From contig JADKHE010000004.1 of assembly GCA_016721925.1 (NCBI GenBank), forward strand, positions 124,001 through 188,000: DNA of 64,000 nucleotides. Reading direction: 5' to 3'. A model generated the notes under the pieces. It did no database searches and was not told the DNA's origin. It was given only the letters and a program-made list of their open reading frames with translations. The position numbers were made by a program, and so were the translations under genes. The stretch is from Candidatus Skiveiella danica (GTDB taxonomy: Bacteria; Pseudomonadota; Gammaproteobacteria; Burkholderiales; Burkholderiaceae_C). Below are positions 25,669 through 33,911 of this stretch, one piece after another (position 1 is the first letter of the stretch; the number at the start of each line of letters is the position of its first letter).

Positions 25669-27699
25669 GTGCCGCAACGCCTTCCCGACCTGACCCACCT
25701 TCTCGATGCGCTGGATCCCGGCGCGTCACGCGCCGAGCGCCATCTTTGGCTGACGGCCCTGCTGGAGTGGGTCCGCGCCGGGATGGGTTCCGGCACCGAT
25801 CCAGCCGGCGCCGTGGCCCGCGTCAACCTGATGCTGGATGCCGTTCAGACCCGCCCGCAGTGGCGGGAGCGTTGGCGCGCCTGGTGGCAGCTGTTCAAGG
25901 ACACGGTGGACCCGGCGCCCCTCCTGGCCGACTTTGGTTTCGCGCCGCGCACCGCCTTCATGAGTGCGCTGGGCGAACGGCTGCGGCGCAAGCTGCTGCC
26001 CATCACACCCGACACCTATGACCTGATCAACCTGTTTGACCTTCTGCTCCCCGATCCGCGCGACGCGCTGTGGATCAAGGCGCTGGACGGCGATACGCTG
26101 GACCGCATGCAGTCCTTGCTGTTCGAGGCGCCCAAGGACGACATCTGGGGCAATGGCGTTCTGATGGACGCCCTGACCTACAGCGTCGGGCAGGTCAGCG
26201 CGGCCGGCTTTGCGGCTGAGATCCGCGCGCGCATGGCCCATACGGTGTCGCAGGCCCACCCCTACCATTCGCGCCCTTTTCATGCCCTGCCCGGGCAGTT
26301 CGAGGCGTTCAAGGCCGCGGTCAAGACCGACGGTGCGCGCAGTCCGACGGCACTGGCCGCTGCCCAGGCCTTGCGCGAGCAGCTTGATGCCTGCCGCCAT
26401 GCGGCCTATACGGTCTACGCGCATCTGGACGAGAACGGCATCTCGGTCGGCATCGTTTTCCGCCTGAGCCAGCTGCGCGAGCGCATGGTTCGTATCCGGC
26501 AATTGCTCGACTGCCTGCAAAGCGAGCAACCGGCGCAGGCCACGGCGCGCCTGCTCGCCCAGCTCGCGCTGGTGGGACAGGCCAAGCGCAGCATCCGCGC
26601 GCTGATCGCCAGCAGCACGCACCTGACGGCGGCCAAGGTGGCCGAGCGCAGTGCCGAAAGCGGCGAACACTACATCACGCGCAACGTCGCCGAGTACCGG
26701 CACATGCTGGCCACGGCCGCTGGCGGCGGGGCCGTGCTGGCGTTCACCACCTGGGCCAAGTTCGCGATTGTCGGCCTGGGACTGTCGGCTTTCTGGGGCG
26801 GCGTCGGCTTCGGCCTGAACTACGCGACCTCGTTCGTGATCGTCATGCTGCTGCACTGGACGGTGGCCACCAAGCAGCCGGCCGTCACCGCCCCGGCCAT
26901 GGCCGCGCGGCTGAAAGACATGAGCGCGCCGGACGCAGTCGGCAACTTCATTGACGAAGTGGCGCATCTGCTGCGCTCGCAGATCGCGGCCATCATCGGC
27001 AACCTGGGCCTGGTGATTCCCGGCGTGCTGCTGATCTGCGGCGCGCTGCACCTGGGCGGCTTGGGCAACATGGTCGATCCCGATTACGCGCACCACGTGA
27101 TGCACGACCAGAGCCTGCTCGGGCCCACGGCCTTTTACGCCGCCTTCACAGGGGTGCTGCTGTTTGCCTCCAGCATCATCGCGGGCTGGGTGGAAAACTG
27201 GTTCGTGCTGTACCAGCTCGAATCGGCGATTGCCTGGAACCCGCGCTACACCCGGGTGCTGGGCACGGAGCGAGCCCGCCGCTGGTCGAAATGGCTGCGC
27301 GCCAACATCTCGGGCCTGGCGGCCAACATCTCGCTGGGCCTGATGCTGGGCCTGGTGCCCGCCTTTACCGGCTTTTTCGGCCTGGGGCTGGAAGTGCGCC
27401 ACGTGACCCTGTCCACGGGCCAGGTGGCCGCCGCGGCCTACACCCTGGGGCTGGGCGTTCTGACGACGCCGGAATTCTGGTGGGCCGTCGCCGGCATTGC
27501 CGTCATCGGCCCGCTGAACCTTGCCGTGAGCTTCTTGCTGGCGTTCCGCCTGGCCCTGGCCGCCCACAGCGTCCCGCCGGTGGAACGCCGGCACATCCGT
27601 CAGGCTTTTTTTGAACGGGTGCGCCAGGCGCCGCTGTCGTTCCTGCTGCCACCGCGCGATGCGCCCCCTGTGGCCGGCGTTGGCCCATCGTCCTCCTGA
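25669..27699 (+). CDS. Gcr-type 'site-specific recombinase' family membrane protein
   Basis: The 676-residue protein starts at a GTG (25669) right after apaG. The soluble N-terminal half (about 1-345) is helical. The C-terminal half has about six hydrophobic helices, for example FAIVGLGLSAFWGGVGFGLN, IIGNLGLVIPGVLLICGAL and ISLGLMLGLVPAFTGFFGLG. The family is annotated as Gcr site-specific recombinase, from a Neisseria gene. It has no recombinase catalytic motif that I can see, and the membrane topology argues against DNA recombination. The true function is unknown. Confidence 0.75.
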   Translation: MPQRLPDLTHLLDALDPGASRAERHLWLTALLEWVRAGMGSGTDPAGAVARVNLMLDAVQTRPQWRERWRAWWQLFKDTVDPAPLLADFGFAPRTAFMSALGERLRRKLLPITPDTYDLINLFDLLLPDPRDALWIKALDGDTLDRMQSLLFEAPKDDIWGNGVLMDALTYSVGQVSAAGFAAEIRARMAHTVSQAHPYHSRPFHALPGQFEAFKAAVKTDGARSPTALAAAQALREQLDACRHAAYTVYAHLDENGISVGIVFRLSQLRERMVRIRQLLDCLQSEQPAQATARLLAQLALVGQAKRSIRALIASSTHLTAAKVAERSAESGEHYITRNVAEYRHMLATAAGGGAVLAFTTWAKFAIVGLGLSAFWGGVGFGLNYATSFVIVMLLHWTVATKQPAVTAPAMAARLKDMSAPDAVGNFIDEVAHLLRSQIAAIIGNLGLVIPGVLLICGALHLGGLGNMVDPDYAHHVMHDQSLLGPTAFYAAFTGVLLFASSIIAGWVENWFVLYQLESAIAWNPRYTRVLGTERARRWSKWLRANISGLAANISLGLMLGLVPAFTGFFGLGLEVRHVTLSTGQVAAAAYTLGLGVLTTPEFWWAVAGIAVIGPLNLAVSFLLAFRLALAAHSVPPVERRHIRQAFFERVRQAPLSFLLPPRDAPPVAGVGPSSS

Positions 27700-27705
27700 A
27701 GCACC

Positions 27706-28684
27706 GTGGGTGAATTCGAGCTGATCGACCGCTATTTCAAGCGCCCGGCGCGACGCGCCGCACTGGGTGTGGGCGATGACTGCGCCTTGCTGGCACCCGC
27801 GCCCGGCATGCAGCTGGCCGTCTCCAGCGACATGCTGATTGAAGGTCGGCATTTCCTGTCCACCGTCGATCCGTTCAAGCTGGGCCACAAGGCGCTGGCC
27901 GTGAACCTCAGCGACCTGGCCGCCTGCGGCGCGAAACCGCTGGCCTTCACGCTGGCGCTGGCCTTGCCGCAGGCCGACGAGGCCTGGCTGGACGGCTTCT
28001 CGCGCGGACTGTTCGCGCTGGCCGACGCCCACGATTGCGAACTCATCGGCGGCGACACCACGCGAGGCCCCCTGGCCATCTGCATCACGGTGTTCGGCGA
28101 AGTCCCGCCGGGCCAGGCCTTGCTGCGCAGCGGGGCGCGCGCCGGCGACGACCTCTACGTGAGCGGGACGCTGGGCGACGCGCGGCTGGCGCTGGAAGTG
28201 TTCCGCGGCACGCGGTCGCTGCCGCAGCCGGCTTTCCATGCGGCCCGCATCCGCATGGAAACACCCACGCCGCGTGTGGCGCTGGGCCTGGCGCTGCGCG
28301 GCGTGGCCACGGCCGCAGCCGACATCAGCGACGGACTGGTCGGCGACCTGGGCCACATCCTCAAAGCCAGCCGCGTGGGCGCCTGCATCGATACATCAAT
28401 TGCAATCAACTTGATAGCAAATAGAGGCCATTTGACGCTGGGAAATGGTCAATTTGATGCAGAAACTGCGCTGGAATGCGTGCTGGCCGGCGGTGACGAC
28501 TACGAATTGGTATTCACGTCGCCCTCCGAGCGCGCGCAGCCGGGTGAAAGCAGCTGCCTTGCAGTCCGAGACGTCCGTCACTCGCATCGGCGTGATCGAG
28601 GCTGCCAGCGGCTTGCGGCTTGTGGACGCCACTGGGCAGCCGGTCCACCGGCGCTTTGCTTCATTCGATCACTTCGCCAGCTGA
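27706..28684 (+). pseudogene. thiL: thiamine-monophosphate kinase, frameshifted
   Basis: From the GTG at 27706 the frame encodes ThiL (MGEFELIDRYF; ATP/Mg site GVGDDCALL; GGDTTRG; ISDGLVGDL) to residue 276. The conserved ending (KAAALQSETSVTRIG to RFASFDHFAS, stop at 28684) is in the +1 frame. Removing one base of the GCGCGC run at 28531-28537 restores a continuous protein of about 326 residues. Read as given, translation runs on as nonsense to 28995. The gene also carries a dispersed repeat in frame (residues 235-250). ThiL phosphorylates TMP to thiamine diphosphate and is normally essential for thiamine synthesis, so sequencing error is likely. Confidence 0.85.
28411..28455 (+). repeat. dispersed hairpin repeat, copy B (inside thiL)
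   Basis: On the plus strand: TTGATAGC, a spacer, GGCCATTT, then GACGCTGGG and AAATGGTC. GGCCATTT pairs with AAATGGTC (one G-U). It encodes IANRGHLTLGNGQF in frame and is visibly more AT-rich than its surroundings. Confidence 0.8.
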
Positions 28685-28713
28685 ATCATTCACGCCGCTG
28701 TGACCGGCAAGGT

Positions 28714-28911
28714 TCAGGCTCCGCGGCTGCACACGTACTGAAGCACCTGCGCACCCGTGGCGGGATCGGACGAAACCACCACCCAGTAGCACTTGACGCC
28801 GTGGCCCTGACTCGCGCCACGCGCGGCACTTGCTGGGGAAATCAGGCTGACGGACAGCAGGCTGGCGCCGATGAGGGTCAGGAGTGCGCGGCAGGTGTTC
28901 TTGAGGTTCAT
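28714..28911 (-). CDS. small secreted protein of unknown function
   Basis: This 65-residue protein has its ATG at 28911 behind AAGGAAACACC. Residues 1-29 form a signal peptide ending in ISPASA. The mature part is only about 36 residues and has two cysteines (VKCYWVVVSSDP and QYVCSRG) that could form a disulfide bond. No family recognised. It converges with thiL and has a 312-bp upstream region to itself. Confidence 0.65.
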   Translation of the reverse strand: MNLKNTCRALLTLIGASLLSVSLISPASAARGASQGHGVKCYWVVVSSDPATGAQVLQYVCSRGA

Positions 28912-29223
28912 GGTGTTTCCTTGAAGGTTGATCGTTCCCGGCGTCCTGCTGCCTTCCTCGTGGCGGCAAGACCGGACCGTTACCAAATTGCATGATCCGT
29001 GCCACCGGAAAACCCCATGCCGCATCGAAATAAACCGTTGATTCATAAGGATTTATCGAAAAGCTCTCCATACGGCATGGGTGACCCACCCCACCCAATG
29101 GGTGATATCCCCCACGGCTTCGGCCCGCAAGGACCGGATGCAGCGGCTCGGCCATCAGGCCGTGCAGCGCAGGCCCGGCGCAGGCGGCCGACGACGGCGG
29201 CATGGCGCCGTGATAATCCAGCC
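28912..29223. other. intergenic region between the small secreted protein gene and pgpA
   Basis: 312 bp with no convincing gene. It contains a 9-bp inverted repeat, CCCATGCCG (29014-29022) and CGGCATGGG (29073-29081), flanking an AT-rich stretch. ATGGGTGA occurs twice just after it (29077-29104). Promoters for the two divergent genes must lie here, but I see no clear -35/-10 pair. Confidence 0.5.
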
Positions 29224-29802
29224 ATGAACACGCCCGACGAGAACGATCACACGGCCGCTCAGGCCGGCGCAACCGCGGCGCGGATCGATCCCGTCCGGCC
29301 ACCCGCACCGCAGTGCCCCACCGTGCGCTTCATGCTGGCGCACCCGGCGCATGCCATCGCGCTGGGCTTCGGCTCCGGCCTGTCGCCCAAGGCGCCGGGC
29401 ACCGTCGGCACGCTGTGGGCCTGGCTGGCCTGGCTGGTGCTGTCGCTGTGGCTGAGCCCGCTGCAGCTGGGTGTGCTGATCGCCGGCTCCACGCTGCTCG
29501 GCTGGTGGGCCTGCACCGTCACCGCCGACCACCTGGGCGTGCTCGACCCCGGCAACATCGTCTGGGACGAGGTGGTGGCTTTCTGGCTGGTGCTGTGGCT
29601 GGTGATGCCCACCGGCTTCTGGGGCCAACTCGTGGCCTTTGCGCTGTTCCGCTTCTTCGACGCGGTCAAGCCCGGCCCGGTGCGCTGGGCCGACGAGGCG
29701 TTTCACGGCACTGGCTGGCGCGGCGGCTTCGGCATCCTGCTCGACGACTTCGTGGCGGCCTTCTGCACGCTGCTGGTGATTGCTGCCTGGCGCGTCTGGT
29801 GA
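29224..29802 (+). CDS. pgpA: phosphatidylglycerophosphatase A
   Basis: This 192-residue inner-membrane protein starts at 29224. After about 40 variable residues come the PgpA signatures GFGSGLSPKAPGTVGTLWA, DPGNIVWDEVVAFW and FRFFDAVKPGPVRWAD, with three to four membrane helices. It dephosphorylates phosphatidylglycerol phosphate in phospholipid synthesis. In betaproteobacteria it usually follows thiL and precedes pncC, as here, though the small secreted gene interrupts. Confidence 0.95.
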   Translation: MNTPDENDHTAAQAGATAARIDPVRPPAPQCPTVRFMLAHPAHAIALGFGSGLSPKAPGTVGTLWAWLAWLVLSLWLSPLQLGVLIAGSTLLGWWACTVTADHLGVLDPGNIVWDEVVAFWLVLWLVMPTGFWGQLVAFALFRFFDAVKPGPVRWADEAFHGTGWRGGFGILLDDFVAAFCTLLVIAAWRVW

Positions 29803-29832
29803 GCCGGATTACTCCTGAATGGATAGCGCCTC

Positions 29833-30300
29833 ATGACCGATCCACGCTGGGAACTGGCTGAAATCCTTCAGAAAAAGGGCTGGACAATGGCCACGGCCGA
29901 GAGTTGCACCGGCGGACTGATCGCCGGGGCTTGCACCGACCTGTCCGGCTCCAGCGCCTGGTTCGAGCGCGGCTTCGTGACCTATTCGAACGACGCCAAG
30001 ACCGAGCTGCTCGGCGTGGACGAGGCGCTGATCGAGGCCCACGGCGCGGTGAGCGAAGCCGTGGCCCGGGCCATGGCCGCAGGCGCGCTGCGCCACTCCC
30101 GCGCGCAGGTCAGCGTGGCCGTCACCGGCGTGGCCGGGCCCACCGGCGGCAGCCCCGACAAACCCGTCGGCACCGTGTGGTTCGGCTGGGCCACACCCGC
30201 CGGCGTCTTTGCGGAGCGCCAACGCTTCGACGGCGACCGCGCCGCCGTGCGCCAGGCCACCGTGGCCCATGCGCTGGCCGGCCTTTTGGCGCGGCTCTGA
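29833..30300 (+). CDS. pncC: nicotinamide-nucleotide amidohydrolase (CinA C-terminal type)
   Basis: This 155-residue stand-alone CinA C-terminal domain has MATAESCTGGLIAGACTDL, FVTYSNDAKTELLGV and VAVTGVAGPTGGS. It deamidates NMN to nicotinate mononucleotide in NAD recycling. It lacks the N-terminal molybdopterin-binding-like domain of full CinA, as usual in proteobacteria. It lies 30 bp after pgpA and 32 bp before an AlkC-like glycosylase gene, one likely operon. Confidence 0.95.
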   Translation: MTDPRWELAEILQKKGWTMATAESCTGGLIAGACTDLSGSSAWFERGFVTYSNDAKTELLGVDEALIEAHGAVSEAVARAMAAGALRHSRAQVSVAVTGVAGPTGGSPDKPVGTVWFGWATPAGVFAERQRFDGDRAAVRQATVAHALAGLLARL

Positions 30301-30332
30301 GCGCCCGGCCCCCCGCGCCTGCCGGACACTCC

Positions 30333-31478
30333 ATGGCCGAGCCGTTCAAGAACCTGATCAACCCCGGCACAGTCGCCGAGGCCGGCCGGCACCTTCAGCG
30401 CGCCTGGCCGGCGTTTGACCGCAGGCGCTTCGAATCGCTGGCCGGCACCGGGCTGGAAACGCTGGAATTCAAGGCGCGGGCCATGCAGCTGGCCGATGCG
30501 CTGGACGCCACGCTGCCGACGGATTTCGCGCGGGCGGCGGAGGTGATCGAGGCCAGCCTGGCACTGCCGCTGCCGCTGGACGCGTTGGGCGAGCCGGTTG
30601 CGCTGGGCGAGGCTGAACGCGAAGCCGGTCTCAGCGGCTGGGCGGTCTGGTCGCTCGGCGAGTTCGTGGTGCGCCGGGGCATGATTGATGTGCCGCGCGC
30701 CCTGCGCTGCCTGCACGCCCTGACCCAGCGCTTCTCCGCCGAATTCGCCATCCGCCCGTTCATTGCACAACATCCCCAGCCCACGCTGGCCACGCTGACA
30801 CAGTGGGTCCATGACCCTAGCGTCCATGTGCGCCGCCTGGTCAGCGAAGGCAGCCGCCCGCGCCTGCCCTGGGGCCAGCGCCTGCAGGCGCTGGTGCGCG
30901 ACCCGGCGCCCACCCTGCCGCTGCTGCGCGCGCTGCAGGACGACCCCAGCGCCTATGTGCGCCGCAGCGTGGCCAACCACCTGAACGACATCGCCAAGGA
31001 CCACCCCGAGCTCGTGGCGCAGTGGGTGCACGATCACCGACTGGGTGCCAGCGCGCAGCGCTCCGCGTTGCTGCGCCATGCCAGCCGCACGCTGATCAAG
31101 CAGGGCCATGGGCCCACGCTGGCGGCCTGGGGCCTGGGCCAGCCGCTGAGAGGCCAGGCCGAACTGGCGTTATCGGCGTCGCGGGTGGCGATCGGCGACA
31201 CACTGGGCCTGCACGTCACTCTGCGTTCCGCCAGCGCGCACCCGCAGACACTGGTGATGGACTACGTCGTGCATCACGTGCGTGCCAACGGCAGCGCGTC
31301 ACCCAAGGTGTTCAAGGGCTGGAACCTGACGCTGGACGCTCGGGAAACACGGGTGCTCGACAAGCGCCACAGTCTGCGCCCGGTGACCACGCGCACGCTG
31401 TACCCAGGCACCCACCGCATCGAACTGCGCATCAACGGAAAGAAGGTGGCCGACGCGGCTTTTGAACTGCAGGGCTGA
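30333..31478 (+). CDS. AlkC-type DNA glycosylase with C-terminal Ig-like domain
   Basis: This 381-residue protein begins MAEPFKNLINPGTVAE and contains HEAT-like repeats (for example PTLATLTQWVHDPSVHVRRL and RALQDDPSAYVRRSVANHL), the DNA alkylation repair fold. Residues about 270-381 are beta-rich (LALSASRVAIGDTLGLHVTL to HRIELRINGKKVADAAFEL), like the immunoglobulin-like domain of AlkC-alpha proteins. AlkC removes N3-methyladenine-type adducts without base flipping. The start is the ATG at 30333 after pncC. AlkC is preferred over AlkD because of the added domain and the N-terminus. Confidence 0.82.
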   Translation: MAEPFKNLINPGTVAEAGRHLQRAWPAFDRRRFESLAGTGLETLEFKARAMQLADALDATLPTDFARAAEVIEASLALPLPLDALGEPVALGEAEREAGLSGWAVWSLGEFVVRRGMIDVPRALRCLHALTQRFSAEFAIRPFIAQHPQPTLATLTQWVHDPSVHVRRLVSEGSRPRLPWGQRLQALVRDPAPTLPLLRALQDDPSAYVRRSVANHLNDIAKDHPELVAQWVHDHRLGASAQRSALLRHASRTLIKQGHGPTLAAWGLGQPLRGQAELALSASRVAIGDTLGLHVTLRSASAHPQTLVMDYVVHHVRANGSASPKVFKGWNLTLDARETRVLDKRHSLRPVTTRTLYPGTHRIELRINGKKVADAAFELQG

Positions 31479-31599
31479 CGGCCGCCCGCCCGGAGTGACG
31501 CCTGCGGGTCGGCCGTCAAGCGCAGCACAAGGCGCGAAGCCAGTGGTTTCGCACAGCGAGGCAAAACCAAGCCGTGGCGCGTTTGACTGCCAAGCCGTC

Positions 31600-32778
31600 T
31601 CAGGCCGCGAGCAGGTGCGCCTCCAGCCCGCGACGCGGCGCTGCCCCCACCGGCGGCGCGTAACCCAGCCGCGCCCACATCTGCACCGTCTGGCCCGGAG
31701 TCTGCGCCCCCACCAGCCGGTGGATCGCGGCATACGGCCCGGCCTGCTCCGGGTATTCCTGCAGCGCCTGTTGCAGCGGGTGCATGGACAAGCCTTGCGC
31801 CGTGGCGGCCAGCTGGGCGCGCACATAGGCGCGGCCGGCGTTGACCTGGGTGCGGCGGTCATTGCCGTCGGTCACCATCCAGAAGAAATCGGGCGTGGCC
31901 TCGATCTTGGTGTTGAAGTCCTTGATTTGCTGGGTGGTGGCCGAGTCGTCCGGCCCCGGCGCCTTGCTGCGGTCGAACAGGCCGACCGCGGCCAGCGCGC
32001 GCACCATCGGCTCATTGATCGAGATGCCGTCCCGGTGCTGTGCGATTTCGGTCGGTCCGACACGCAGCACCTTCATCGACTCCATCACCGTGCGCGGCGT
32101 GACCAGTTCGATGCGCCAGGCGTCGCGCGCGATGGCACGGTGTTCGGCGATGCGGGCATCCTGCGCTCCGGCGAAGCCCACGCGCAGCTTGAGCGCATCG
32201 CCCAGGCCCATCGCGGCGGTCGCGATGGCCTGCAGGGCGGCGGCGTCCGGCGGCTTCATGTCATAGGCGCTGCGGTTGGTGTGCCGCTGGAACACCTGGG
32301 CAAACAGCGGATCCGGCTTGACGCTGGCGTCGGGCACCAGGCGGACGCGCGCCGTCAGGCCGTTCGCAGGCACCGTCTTCGGATCAAACTCGCCAAGGGG
32401 GAACAACTCGGTATCGGCGCGATAGCCCTGCTGGCGCGCGGCCAGGTCCAGCACTTCGAGGAAGGTGCCCTGGCTCATCATGATCTGGCGCGAGAACGGG
32501 TCGGTCTCGGGCAGCAGGCGGGTGCGGTCGCAGTACAGCGCGATCTCGCCGGGCTGGCGCAGGTCCACGAGCCACGACTGCAGATTGTGCGAATGCGGCG
32601 CCAGGATGGCGTGCGCCAGGATCCAGCGCCGCACATCGCTGCCGGGAGCCGGCGGTGCCGGGGGCTGCCACGCGGCCACGGCCTCCGGCGGCAGCGCGGA
32701 CGAGCAGGCGACCAGCGCCGGTGCGGCGGCCAGCACCACACCACCGCCCATGACACGAATAAAGCTTCTGCGTTCCAT
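31600..32778 (-). CDS. Acg-family nitroreductase-like Tat lipoprotein
   Basis: The 392-residue protein has a twin-arginine signal (ERRSFIRVMGGG, residues 2-13) ending in the lipobox LVAC, with Cys25 as lipidation site. The mature part has a nitroreductase fold: AHAILAPHSHNLQSWLVDL, a region with RHTNRSAYD, and GYAPPVGAAPRR at the end, as in Acg-type FMN-binding proteins. Acg in Mycobacterium sequesters flavin; enzymatic activity is uncertain in the family. It is 3 bp downstream of the broken epimerase gene on the same strand, so the two form one unit. Confidence 0.75.
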   Translation of the reverse strand: MERRSFIRVMGGGVVLAAAPALVACSSALPPEAVAAWQPPAPPAPGSDVRRWILAHAILAPHSHNLQSWLVDLRQPGEIALYCDRTRLLPETDPFSRQIMMSQGTFLEVLDLAARQQGYRADTELFPLGEFDPKTVPANGLTARVRLVPDASVKPDPLFAQVFQRHTNRSAYDMKPPDAAALQAIATAAMGLGDALKLRVGFAGAQDARIAEHRAIARDAWRIELVTPRTVMESMKVLRVGPTEIAQHRDGISINEPMVRALAAVGLFDRSKAPGPDDSATTQQIKDFNTKIEATPDFFWMVTDGNDRRTQVNAGRAYVRAQLAATAQGLSMHPLQQALQEYPEQAGPYAAIHRLVGAQTPGQTVQMWARLGYAPPVGAAPRRGLEAHLLAA

Positions 32779-32781
32779 GAT

Positions 32782-33809
32782 TCAGGCTCCTTGGGTGACC
32801 GTGCCGCCTGTGCGGGGGCCGGCAGCATTGGCCCCACGGGGCCCCAGGTCCAGCGCCAGGATGGCCGTGCGCACCGCATCACCAAACGGTGTGTGCGGCT
32901 CGCTGCCGATGCGCCGCGCCAGTGCGGCACCGTCCAGCGCGTGGGGCAGGTCCCAGAGGTAACGCATTTCCAGCAGCGAGGCCACCGTGGCGTTGAAGGG
33001 CGACAGCAGCCGCATCATCCCCCAGGGCAGCGTGCCCGTGCGCAGCGCGCCGTCGGCCGGCAGCCAGCCCTGCTCCCAGGCGACGTCCGTCAGTGCGGCC
33101 AGCCAGTCCTGGCCCGTGACCGTGTGGCCGGCGAAATGCAGGCACTCGTAGCGCCCGCCAGCCGTCGCCGGGGTCGTCTCGGCCACACGCACGAAGGCCT
33201 GCGCCAGATCGGGCAGGTAGGCCCAGGCATGCGGCGCATCCCGTGATCCGGGCCAGGTCACGCGGCCCTGCGGCAGCTTCTTCACGATCACCTGGTCCAG
33301 CCAGGAGCCGCTGCCGGCACCGAAAAAGTCGCCGGCCCGGATGACGGTCGCGGCAAAGCCGTGATGCCGCGCGGCCTGCGCCAGCTGCTGCTCCAGGTCC
33401 ACGCGGATGAGGCCCTTGCCAGTGGTGGGCCGTTGCGGCGTGTCCGGCGCCAGCACGGCGGGCATGCCCGCGCCGAAGTTGTACACATTGCCCGGGAACA
33501 GCAGGTGAGCTCCCAAGGCGGCTGCGACGTCGGTCGCCGACTGCATCAACCCGGGCGCTTCGGCGCGCCAGGCCGCCGCGGTGTAGGCCGGGTTCATCGC
33601 ATGCACCACCACCCGGGCGCCGGCTGCCGCCCAGCAGCGTGGCGGTGTCCGCGGCCTCGGCCTGCACCCATTCGATGCCCCCCCGGCCGGCCGGGATGCC
33701 GCCCTGCACGCCGCTGCGCCAGCACGCGCCAGCCCGCCGCCGCGAACGCCTGCGCCACCGCGCCGCCCAATCGACCGCGTGCGCCCAGAACCAGAACCGT
33801 GTTTGTCAT
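32782..33809 (-). pseudogene. NAD(P)-binding epimerase/dehydratase, two frameshifts
   Basis: The start is the ATG at 33809 behind GGAGAGCGATC. The Rossmann motif is intact (VLVLGARGRLGGAVAQAF). The frame then shifts near 33713 into GVQGGIPAGRGGIEWVQAEA, and again near 33615 into VVVHAMNPAYTAAAW. From there it runs openly to 32782. Each step needs one base removed or two added. The reconstructed protein of about 340 residues looks like an atypical short-chain/NAD-dependent epimerase. As read, no full product is made. It is divergent from a LysR gene that is also frameshifted. Confidence 0.75.
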
Positions 33810-33911
33810 GATCGCTCTCCTTGAAGTGAACCGCCTCTCAGCCATGGCGGCATTGTGGAAAGCCTGAGCGAGTTACACAATTGGCTATTCATACACACCA
33901 GCCTTGCAGAA

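Noticed and set aside
25726..28356. An 876-codon minus-strand frame opposite gcr and thiL
   Set aside because: Low-complexity Gln/Arg/Gly/Ala composition. It crosses two real genes with clear homology on the other strand.
33594..33845. A separate 70-90 residue gene at the epimerase N-terminus
   Set aside because: It has a Rossmann start that continues in the downstream frames, so it is the 5' piece of one frameshifted gene.
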